Source of the DNA: Arcuatula senhousia
Taxonomy: Eukaryota > Mollusca > Bivalvia > Mytilida > Mytilidae
Assembly: GCA_963971305.1 (NCBI GenBank)
Contig: OZ020304.1
Location: 33,900,502-33,964,501 of the forward strand
Direction: 5' to 3'
DNA length: 64,000 bases
Made by a program: the position numbers and the translations under genes
Notes under the pieces: generated by a model
What the model was told of the DNA's origin: nothing
The model's database searches: none
What the model saw: the letters and a program-made list of their open reading frames with translations, nothing else
Shown: piece after piece, positions 45,201 through 57,200 of the stretch
Layout of the letters: each line of letters opens with the position of its first letter
Numbering within the stretch: position 1 is the first letter of the stretch

Positions 45201-48200
45201 ATTTTAAAAGAAATGGTAAAAAGGCCCAATCTCAAAATATTAATCCAAATCACTGAATCGTGTGAATGTTCATGTGTAATTTGGGAAAAGGCAATTGATA
45301 ACAAGAGGCTCCCAGGAGCCTGAATCGCTCACCTGGTCTTGATGTTGACCCTATACTTTTATAGAGCTAAATGAGCTGAACATTTAAGCAAGCAACAGCT
45401 TTTCTCTACCTGCAATAGCAGGGTTTTTTCCAGGATTTTGAGGGCTTTAGTCACTTTAGCGGTCGACCAAAATGTGCGACCTAATAATCCATAACCATGT
45501 TTGCTTCTAGCAGTCTGCTTGAAGCAAAAATACCAATACTTGAATTTCTATATGTGCAGGTTATAGCTATGTTAATTATAATTTCAGTACCATGGACAGG
45601 ACACAGATTACAACAGTTATTATCATGTTCAATAAAATATATCTAAACATTTGTTGAATTGATTTTTCCCCTTTCAATCATACTTAATGTACTGCAGATT
45701 CTTTGCCTTTAATATCTTATAGGCATAACAAAATGATAACACCCCCACCACCCTTTTTTACAAATTAAGGGAAAACATGTATTACTCATCAAGTTTAACA
45801 TGCTCATAGAAAGCTATAAGCACACATAAAGTCTCTCTTTTTTCTCATTTGAAGAAGCAGTTTTGTATTTTGTTTTACCATTTTCATAATGTGACTGGTG
45901 GTCCCTAAAAGGAGGAATATACAGACAATAAAACAGAACATCCTTCATGTCCTATAAAGGAGCTCTACAAATTTAGTTTAGTGTTAAGGTGGCTCGAGGT
46001 TATTAAACAAAACAAAACAATTTCTTAACTCAAAATAATTGGAACTCCACTACACCTCCGCTGAAATGGAGGTGCTCCTATCTAAGGAGGGTCATAAAAG
46101 GAAGAAGAAGGAGATCGTAAAAATGTAAACAAAGTTCTTTTCATCTGATCTCCTTCTTAGTCTTCTAATGCATGAAAAAGGATGTTTTTGGATTTCAAGA
46201 TGTTCTTAATAAAATAGTTTCATGAAGGTAAATCCTTTCATCTATATTTACTTCTAAGTTTTTGTGATATTTACACAAGAATTATCATTTTGTCAACTTG
46301 GTCAGAGCACGTGGGTAACAAATCAATATTTTTCAGCTGATATAAAAATAAACTTTCTCCTGATTGGTCAAGTATATTTCATTCATGATTGATTTCGAAA
46401 TCAATCAGTGATGGTCAAGCACCTGTTATTATGACTCATTTAAACCAATTAACAGTTACAGTTAATTAACTGTAATTAAAAACATATCCGGCCTCCGGGT
46501 GTTTATGCAGACAGCTTGGGTCATAAATCAATAGGGCTTCATTGTAAAATCTGTTGTCAATTTGAATTACACGAAAATGACGAAAGATTTAACTGATTAT
46601 CGTAAAAAAGGACGAGAATTTTCTACATTTTTGAAAATTAAAGTGGCGAAATTGGTTTGAAAAATTTTCGTCAAATAAAATATCTTTTCGCCAATGACGA
46701 AAGTGACGAGCGCTAGAAAAATCACTGGCAATAGTTTTCATTCTATAGGCCAAAAACACCATTTTTCACCTATAAGGGACCATAACCCCTATAAAGAGTC
46801 ATCTGACAACTTCGACCCTATGGAGACTTTTGTAGAGCTAAATGAGCTGAACATATAAGCAAGCAACAGCTAACATCTATCTGCAATAGTTTTCATTCTG
46901 TAGGCCAAAAACATGAAAAATCGCTTTTTTCAGAGGCCGTAACCCCTATAAGGGGTCACCTGACAACTTCGACCCTATAGAGAATTTTGTAGAGCTAAAT
47001 GAGCTGAACATTTAAGCAAGCAACAGCTAATCTCTATCTGCAATAGTTTTCAATCTGTAGGCCAAAAAACATAAAAAATCGCTTTTTTCAGGGGCCGTAA
47101 CCCCTATAAGGGGTTACCTGACAACTTCGACCCTACAGAGAATTTTGTAGAGCTAAATGAGCTGAACATTTAAGCAAGCAACAGCTAATCTCTATCTGCA
47201 ATTGTTTTCATTCTGTAGGCCAAAAACATGAAAAATCGCTATTTTTCAGGGGCCGTAACCCCTATAAGGGGTCATCTGACAACTTCGACCCTATGGAGAA
47301 TTTTGTAGAGCTAAATGAGCTGAACATTTAAGCAAGCAACAGCTATTCTCTATCTGCAATAGTTTTCATTTTGTAGGACAAAAACATGAAAAATCGCTAT
47401 TTTTCAGGGGCCGTAATCCCTATAAGGGGTCATCTGACAACTTCGACCCTATGGAGAATTTTGTAAAGCTAAATGAGCTGAACATTTAAGCAAGCAACAG
47501 CTAATCTCTATCTGCAATAGTTTTCATTCTGTAGGCCAAAAACATGAAAAATCGCTATTTTTCAGGGGCCGTAACCCCTATAAGGGGTCATCTGACAACT
47601 TCGACCCTATGGAGAATTTTGTAGAGATAAATGAGCTGAACATCTAAGTAAGCAACAGCTAATCTCTATCTGCAATAGTTTTCATTTTGTAGGACAAAAA
47701 CATGAAAAAACGCTATTTTTCAGGGGCTGTAACCCCTATAAGGGGTTTTCTGACAACTTCGACCCTAAGGAGACTTTTGTAGAGCTAAATGAGCTGAACA
47801 TTTAAGCAAGCAACAGCTAATCTGTATCTGCAATAGTTTTCATTTGGTAGGCCAAAAACATGAAAAAATGGTTATTTTTCACCTTTAAGGGGCCGTAACC
47901 CCTATAAGGGGTCATCTGACAACTTTGACCCTATGGAGACTTTTGTAGAGTTAAATGAACTGAACATTTAAGCAAGCAACAGCTAATCTCTATCTACAAT
48001 AATTTTCATTCTGTAGGCCAAAAACATGAAAAAATGCTATTTTTCACCTTCAAGGGGCCGTAACCCCTATAAGGGGTCATCTGACAACTTTGACCAAATG
48101 GAGACTTTTGTAGAGTTAAATGAACTGAACATTTAAGCAAGCAACAGCTAATCTCTATCTGCTAAGTTTTCATTCTGTAGGCCAAAAACATGAAAAATGG

Positions 48201-51200
48201 CTATTTTTCACCTTTAAGGGGCCGTAACCCCTATAAGAGGTCATCTGACAACTTCGACCCTATGGAGACTTTTGTAGAGTTAAATGAACTGAACATTTAA
48301 GCAAGCAACAGCTAATCTCTATCTGCAATAGTTTTCATTCTGTAGGCCAAAAACATGATAAATGGCTATTTTTCACCTTTAAGGGGCCGTAACCCCTATA
48401 AGGGGTCATCTGACAACTTTGACCAAATGGAGACTTTTGTAGAGCTTTTGATGCTGAATCAGTAGCGTGGCCTCAGATTTCCTCTATCTGTTATACTTTT
48501 TGATTTATAAGCCAAAAACAGTAGTCTGACCCCCCTAGTCTATTTTTAGTAACGGCGGCCATGTTTTTTAACGGATCAAAAATCAAAACACAAGTTTGGT
48601 GCAGGACACCCTAAGGATCATTCATACCAAGTTTAATTAAATTCTGTTTGGTAGTTTCAGAGGAGAAGATTTTTGAAAAATTGTTAACAGACGACGACGA
48701 CAGACGACGACGACGACGACGAAGACGACGGACGCCAAGTGATGGTAATAGCTCACATGGACCTTCGGTCCAGGTGAGCTAAAAAGAGATTATTTGTGAA
48801 AGTAGCTGGGATCATTCTATAGATCATTGGCATAGTGCTACCAGTTTTGATTTTCTGAAGCAGAAGAATAGGACCAATAAATGTCTAGACTTTTCAATAT
48901 TGTATGTTTAACAGAATGTAAAGAGTTATAGAAGATCTATACCGTTTTTTTTTTATTTGTAATTGGTGCATATAGTCCGTTTGAGTTTTATAAATCAACG
49001 AAAAATGGCTTGTAAATTTACGTCATGCAAAATATTTTAACTATTTTAGTATGTCATGACATTTTAATGGCATACAAACTTAGGGCTGTTCCAGCAAAAC
49101 ATACATGGGACGGGGGGAAGGCAATTTAATTTGCTGGTATGGTTGGGTGTTAGAAACTTGTATTAAGTTCAAAGAAAATAAGGCAAGTTGAATAATTTGC
49201 TTCTATGGGTGGTACCCCTGTAGAAAAAGTGCCTTCCCCTGGTCCCATGTATGTTTTGCTGGAACAGCCCTTAGGCAAAATATTTCAAAATTTTTGCATG
49301 ATTAATAAAAATGTTTTCCATAGACCTTAATAGTAAAATTTGACCAAAAATTCATAGAAATCCATGGGAGTACAACCTAGTGACCAGGAACAGCATTTCT
49401 CCATATACCTTTTAAAATCCTTTGTGGAGCTAGTTGGTCATCTAATCTCCTATTGTTAGTCCTTCCAATTATGTTCAGGTGGGCCCAACACCTGGCTGTT
49501 CAGTCACATAAACACACCATTTTAGGTATTATTCAAATTGATGAAATACTTAGCATTAGACCATATGGAAAACTTTTTTGTTTTAGAAGATTACATCTTG
49601 GTTTTTGTTATCAGAGTTCGTATACTAATAAAAAGTTTATTTATGTTTACAAAAATAAATTTATTTGAGAGACAAAAAAATTTTAAAGAATTTTCGTTGA
49701 TTTATAGAACTCAAATGGACTTTCTTTTGCTAATTTTCAAAGGAATATTAATCATGTCAATTCACCAAAATATTGTGTTAATAAATCAATGTTTTAAAGT
49801 AATAAAAAGAGTTATATCTTGAAATTTGCTATAAATAAATATCTGCAAAATTTCCATATCACCTACATGTAAATAAATCTTTAAGTAGCAAAGTGATGAA
49901 AATGATTGTTTACAATATTACTGTCTAATGATAATACATAAAGATGTACATGTATTTGACTTTTATGTTCAACAGAGTAATTCATTTCCCCTCAAATGAT
50001 CTATACCCTTTATGTCCATCTGTAAATTGTTACCTTTTGTGACTTTTCTTGAGATGACAACAGTTTATCTTCTATACATCTGTGATACTTATTCACTGTG
50101 ACCTGTGTCTGCTTGGTTGCTCTTAATACTGTATAGATTCTGAAAAGGAATAAATTGAAAATAATGAGATGTGGAATAAGTGTACGCGACACAGCCCACA
50201 ATTAAACGACAACTTAGAAAAACCACAATTGACAACCGCCAGCAGCCTTCAACAAGGCCATTTGGCACTGCTCGCCTTTCTGCAATTGGCACATGGTCTA
50301 AATAAAATCACTTTTAAAAAAAATTGATTTTCAATTAAATTTGACAGCTGACCTACCTTGACACAGAAGAGGCCCGGTAAGAATTTCTGACTGTTGATTG
50401 GTCCACTGTCATTACATTACCAAACAATTCTGGCTTCTACAAACAATTTTAAACATTGCAAATTTCAAAATTGAAGATTTTATGGTGAAAGGATATCATC
50501 GATATAACAGAAAGTGACATTAAAGGATACAGCAAGGCTTCTGTTATATGTGTCAACTAAGAGATTGCATTAAGAAGACTGATAAAAATAAAGGAACAAA
50601 TCAGCAAGCAACGTACAATTAGTGAACATTTGAAAACTGAGAGTCTGTTGAAAAACATATCTTAAAACTGTACAATTATATTGTGCATCAAAATTTATTA
50701 GCATTTCAAATGGATCTTAACCATTCTTCGGTAAGTGGTCAATCATGTGAAAAATATAGGTCACAGCCAGTGTCTGAAGCGCGCATTGTGCTCAGCATCA
50801 CTAGGTGCATCTACCATACCAATATGATTGATGTGGCACTTTATAAAATGAATGTCAGCAGGTGAGTTTGGTGACAGAAAAACAGTCAGTTTTCTAAGAA
50901 ACAAATATTTAGTCACAGCCTCTTAATCACTTGGTATATATGCAGCATCAGCATGAGATCCATATTGTGTCATGGATAAAGGTCTGTCTCTCACCTACTT
51001 CAAGTTTTTGTCTTTGACTGTTTTGTTTTGTTTTTTGCTCTACTTTAATTTGTTCTTAAATAGAAAAAGAAACATTTACCTGATGAATATTTGCTACAGG
51101 AGCAACAAAGTACTTGTCAAACATTCCAAATATAAGGGAATTAGACCCATACTTGACAGTATCTTGCTGGAGCTGCAAAAAAAAAAACCAACACATTAAT

Positions 51201-54200
51201 TCTTTTTTTTTTTCACAATAAATATTGTGTTGGTTTTGCATCATTTAAAAATAAAAACAATTTTGAAAGATTAAATATCATTATCAGATGGATTATATTG
51301 AATCACAAATGCCCCTGCTGGCCCAAAACAGGAGGTAAAAGTCCACAAGATCTGAAAGTTGCTTAATTACATTTTGTAGGACCTACTGTTTGTTATACTG
51401 AACATCCTACTAAGTTTCAAATCATTCTCATGTATGGTTTCTGAGATAAGCTTGAAGGAGATTCATACAGATGTACATACATGTACGGACATGAGACACA
51501 GGTCATCCTGGGATCATATAAAAAGTAATAAATAAGACTTTTTAAGGTCAAGTTGAAGTAAGTGAACGCCATCTAGCGTCACTTGTTTACAGAGCCGTCG
51601 GACACACCCCTTTTCTATTGACGACGTCGTCATCTTTTATGACGTTCAACGTCCGAGTGGAATGGACCTAATTTCAATTTGAACATTGTAAAGTTCTGCA
51701 CATATTGGATATTTTTATGTTGATTTTTTTTCCTTTTTTTTTGTTTCGGTTTGATTTGTGTTTTTCTGTTTAGAGACTCTATGATTCATATAATATAATA
51801 TTACTGACTATATATACATGTATCAATTTCTTTTCAATCCGGCATATTATATAATGGTATTACAAGTTTAGTTTAGTTGGGGGGGGGCGGAAAAAATATT
51901 ATTGTTGTTTCTCGACAGGCAAAGCGAGGCGCGAAATTTTTTTGTTTTGTTTACGTGGAAAAAAAAACATATGTTTGTCGGTTTTAGAGGGGGTGTACAC
52001 CCTACACGCCTTGTCTTGGCTCAGCGCCTGATATATTTACTGACAGAAATCTGTTACATGTATAGGCAGACAAAACTATGAATTATGAAGCACAATCGAT
52101 CCAACACGGGGTCTTTTGTCATAATTGTACTTCAAAAGCCTAATAAGATTCTGAAAAGAACAATTTCTTCTGGGGTGCGTCGCAGCCTGCATGTTCATTA
52201 TCATTTTGGCGAGAATGGGTAATTTCAACATAAACAAACGAATTTGTAAATATTTTTTAAAAACTTCAACCAACTGAAATCAGTCTAAATAACACAAACT
52301 TTGATTAACAGACAGACAAACGGGCGGAAACAATCCGATTACCATTCTTTGTCAGTTCCTTCGGCAGAAAAAAAATGCAAATATCTTAAAAGGACGACAT
52401 TTTTATCCTTATCTTGGTTTAAAATGAATATTTTGGTTGTAAAATAGTCGGACGGCGGGCAGGGAAAAATTCGTAACTGTTTTTTCCAGCAACAACTTAT
52501 TATAGCTTCTTGATATTTGGTATGCAGCATTTACATAGGGTCCCATGTCGTAGGATCCATTTCAGGCCTGTTGCTCATTTACTTTCCGTTTAACGAAATG
52601 CTACCATTTCTATATAATAAAAGAAGGTAAATATCTTTGGTAAAATTATGCATAGTCCAAATTGACACTAAGTCAATTGGCCTTACTTATAAACTATTAA
52701 CCATCTCAACAAGAAGAAATATCCTTATTTTTTAGGCCGGCCAAGCGTCGTTAAGAAATGTCTTATTTCCGTTTTAGTCTTAGTCGTTAGAAGTCAAATA
52801 TAACAAATTTGTATTTTACGATTTTCCCGTAATCATATTTTTTACTTTTCAAAAATGCAATTAGAAATTCAAAGTTTGTATTTCTATTCAAAGTTGAATT
52901 TAAATAAAGACGCTATCATTTCATTATGGAACGGCTACTCAACCAGATCCGATCGAATATGCCCCCACTGGCCAGAATAAGATGTTTAGAGTAAAATATT
53001 TCTTCATCGCAGCCACCATTAAAACTACAGGTAGCTATGTTGTTTGATTGTAAGACACATATGATGCCCCCGCGATGTTTGAAAAAAATGTAGAAAAAAC
53101 GTCCGGAAAACTGCTATTTTCGTAACATTTTCTAAGACCATCGGCATCGATATGTAAATCATCATGATAGACTCTCACACACGATATTCAAGAAATTTGC
53201 TCAATATCTTCAAGCATGTGAAAAAAAGTAAAAAAGCCCGGAAAACGGGCGGACGACCGGATGCGTGTTAAACAATAAACTTATACCTGCGGGGCATAAA
53301 AACAAAACAAACAAATACTGAGAATAAACTGTTAACACAGAGACATGTCTCGCCTGTCGCAACTGGACACAGTATAAAATGAAGTAAAAATCCTCCTTAA
53401 ACTGATCTTAAATGATGCTTAAGCAGCTGCATACCAAATATAAATGGTGAACCATAACTGCTTTATATAAAACACTCATGACATAAGTAAAAAGTTAAAA
53501 AGTGTAAAATCTCAAAGTCTGTAGACTGTGACTGCAGGATCATACAGATAAAATACTTTTGAAATTGATCTGTACTGATGCTAATGCAAGTGCATACCCA
53601 ATATCAATGATGTACCATAACTGCTTCATGTTAAACAGATGTAAGAAAAAGGGTTAACCTCGGCCAAATCTGTGTAAAATTTCAAAGTCAGTAGACCGTG
53701 ACTGAGAAGCATACAGATGAAATGCTTTTGAAATTGATCTGTACTAATGCTAATGCAAGTGCATACCCAATATCAATGATGTACCATAACTGCTTCATGT
53801 TAAACAGACTTAAGAAAAAAGGTTAACCTCGGCCAAATCAGTGTAAAATTTCAAAGTCAGTAGACCGTGACTGCAGGAGCATACAGGCAAAATCCTTTTA
53901 AAACTGATCTGTACTGATGCTGATGCAACTGCATACCAAATATCAATGGTGTAACATAACTGCTCCATGTTAAACAGACTTAAGAAAAAAGGTTAACCTC
54001 GGCCAAATCAGTGTAAAATTTCAAAGTCAGTAGACCGTGACTGCAGAAGCATACAGGTGAAATCCTTTAAAACTGATCTGTACTGATGCTGATGCAACTG
54101 CATACCAAATATCAATGGTGTAACATAATTAGTTCACACAAAACAGACTTAAGCAAAAACTTTAACCAATTGTGGACGCCGCCGCCGCCGCCGCCGCCGC

Positions 54201-57200
54201 CGTCGCCGGAATCACCATACCTAAGTCTCGCCTTTTGCGACATTCGTCGCAGGCGAGACAAAAAACCCCAAATATTATAATGTTTTCTTAAGTCTCCTGT
54301 TCTCTATTCTAATGACTGTAAAAAAAAATGATTGAAGTAATGATATATCAATACGATGCACAGCCAGAATCAATGATACATATATAGCAACCTGACTAAT
54401 GGTCGATAGAACAATTTAAAGAATCCTTGAATTTTTCATCATGCAAATTTACTCCATGCATTCATATACAACATGTCAACAAGGGAATAAAGTCCGACAA
54501 ATCCAAAATTGTTTCTAAAACAAACGATGCTACATGCAGTACTTCAGAAGCGACAAAAAGGGTTGTCCCATGTATGCAGAGAGCAATATTCTATGCACGT
54601 AAGACCTCTTAGCAGAGTTCGGTAAAATTAGTCTCGACTGACATGGGTCTGAAAATGTATATATAGAACGATAGTCTCAATCACGACTCAATCCCGGGTC
54701 AGACAGATATTTGTAACTGGTAAGAACTGCTAAACCTTCCAAAGCACCTGAGTTGTATTATTAACTATCTTTTTTTGTGCCCGATGGTGGGAAATGCCGG
54801 GCGTCCGTGGGTTGTCCTTCACACTTTTCCGTAAAAGATTTCTCAGCTATTATTAGTCTTAGGCCTTCCATATTTAGTATTTAGCTTCATTGAGGTGGGT
54901 CCAGAAATTTTCAAACGGGAGTGTGGTTGTGCCTCTTGTTTCATACAGTTCATAACCAAAATTTTCTGTCAAACAGGAGGGCGCGCATCCGGCACGCCGG
55001 CTCTAAATTCACCTTTGCTCCAGGAAGGGTTCTCATATGGCAGTGCGCGTTCTGATATCTGACGATTATCTACTTCCTGATTAACGAGCAGACTTAAAAT
55101 TTTTGCCGCTCGAAGAGGTTTCTGTTCTCTCTTGTTACAGTGCCTTAATATTAAACATTTAAATGTTAGAATCTTACTCAATGCATCAAAAATGTAAAAA
55201 ACGCAGGGGAAAATTGAGCTTCAGTTTTAAAGCCAAATTAGTACTATTCTTGTACATAACATAGGATAAGAGAATACAGCCCCGGTAATACTACCTGTAT
55301 AAAAAAAAACGTCTAATTGGTGTATTTCATATAAAAGATTAAAATATATGTAACTAAACATAAACTGTGAAGAGAAAGATTTTTTTAGGAAGCTGCATCT
55401 TTCAAAATTTCTAACACACTTGTAGGGAAAAAAATATAAAAATAGAATAAACAGCATAAACTGCGCATTCTTTAAAAATGTTATGTTTTATAAGCAATCT
55501 AGAAAAATTCAAGTCGAATTTTATTAAAAGACGCTATCTATCTAGATAACGTCGACGTCAAGCAAGACGTCGTAGAAAAAAAAACCGTATTTTTCAACAT
55601 TATGTCACACTCGGACGAAAATAGAGACAAAACGAAATCGGTGACCCATATTTTTCTATACATGGTTGTAAAGCTCTAAATCATAGCTACAACATATCTG
55701 TTTTTGAAAAAAAATCATGGTGAGGAATTTGCTTTTTCAGTATTATTTTGTCCGACTATGGACTTATTTTACGGAATTCCCTATATATTCTATACTAATT
55801 TTGGTAGAAGGAGACCCGATTTGAAAGTTAAATAGTGAAAAAACAAAATCGGTGACCCCCATTTTTATTTAGATATTTAGAATCTAGCTTTCATGCCCGA
55901 CAATATATGTCAATATAAAAAAAATTCATGGTGTCACTCCTTTCTTCGACTTGACCTTAAGATAAAAAAACATTTCACTTTTTAAAATAAATAAATGAAA
56001 GTATTGTATAGACTAATAGGTCATATAAAGATAGTAATCCTTCATACCCTGGATCCTTATGGGCATAAATAATGGAGATTCAACATTTAAGGGATTTTCC
56101 AGTCAGGATGCACACAATTCACTACCCAAACGACCAATACAATTTAATCTTATATTTTTCTTAACTCAGCTAACATGGGGAAGGAATTATTAAAATGACT
56201 CTAATTCTGAAACATCTCTAAATATAACTAGCCTTACTTACCTTGTCTGCAATATAAACCAGGCCAACCAAATTGACATCCCAGTCTAGCAGCAAGGCAA
56301 ACTTATTCTTTATTCCAACCCACACTTTCACTACTAAGACTTAAAATAGTTAAGGGAAACAATAAAGCTATGACCAATTTCACAAAAGAAAATGATTCTG
56401 ATATTTTCAATTTATCTTATATAAAGAGTTGTTTAAGGGAGTACGAGCCTGAGATTTTTTGTAATTAAAAGTTATTTAAAATAGAAAATTGGGAAAGAAT
56501 AGCTCAAAATAGCTAGACTTTATGAAAAAAGTTTTCAAAACCATGGAGCCGTTTTTAAGATATAAGCACCGAAAAATATGGCGGGAAAAAATCTTCTCTG
56601 GGTTTTTCATAGGAAATACATTGAAAATTCTTTTTCTGTTTTAACATAGAAATAATAATTAGAATTGGTGTAAAATTTCAAAAGGAGTTTATTAGGACCT
56701 TCTCTAATTAGTAATGAACAAATATTAAGAGACCATGTTGGAAAATTTTTAATGCATTTGAATGGATAAAAGCCGAGAATCCCGAAAATCTTCAATTTCT
56801 GAGGCTCGTAACTCCCTTAACATATGCTTTAGTGGAATCGGCAGTTCATTAAAATTTTGATAAGATTAAAGAAGAAAAATGTATCAGGTTAATAATTTTT
56901 TATTACGTTTTGCCTAAATTTTAGATATCAAATAATCAATTAAAGAATGTAAACATTACCTGACTTTTGTTTTCATTTCATTCTGTGTGAAGTGATCAAA
57001 AGATTTCTTTACTACCATTTTATTGCTGCCATAGTAACAATTACAAATCTGTTTCTATATACCAAATATTTGCTTTTGTACTGTACTGCAACATTTGTCA
57101 AAATGGAATTCTTTTGAAATTTCACAAAATTCAAAAGACTTTAATTAAAATGGGAGACTTTGTTTGGAATCAATGTGATATAAGGAGGTATGGAGCAGCG

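Larger units (their letters stand above)
45300..48785 (+). mobile_element. CTCACCTGG-stem element with long ~157-bp satellite (E2)
   Basis: Same start (AACAAGAGGCTCCCAGGAGC) and same end (CGGTCCAGGTGAGCTAAAAA) as the element at 36827. It carries about eleven to twelve units of about 155-160 bp, each with CCGTAACCCCTATAAGGGGT, CATCTGACAACTTCGACCCT and TTTAAGCAAGCAACAGCTAA. A (GAC)n tract lies at 48690-48730 near the right end. It sits in the intron before UVRAG exon 9 on the opposite strand and is interrupted by the element at 45419-46727. Confidence 0.88.

Noticed and set aside
51540..55965. A 4.4 kb DNA transposon bounded by TTAAGGTCAAGTTGAAG and its inverted partner
   Set aside because: The matching ends are only about 17 bases, the AAGGTCA motif is common in this window, no target-site duplication is clear, and other elements lie between.
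56950..57010. Extra UVRAG exon reading around NEMKTKV next to a GTAATG donor-like site
   Set aside because: Exons 4 and 5 already join in phase and match the family across the junction without a gap, so an exon between them would insert residues not expected.
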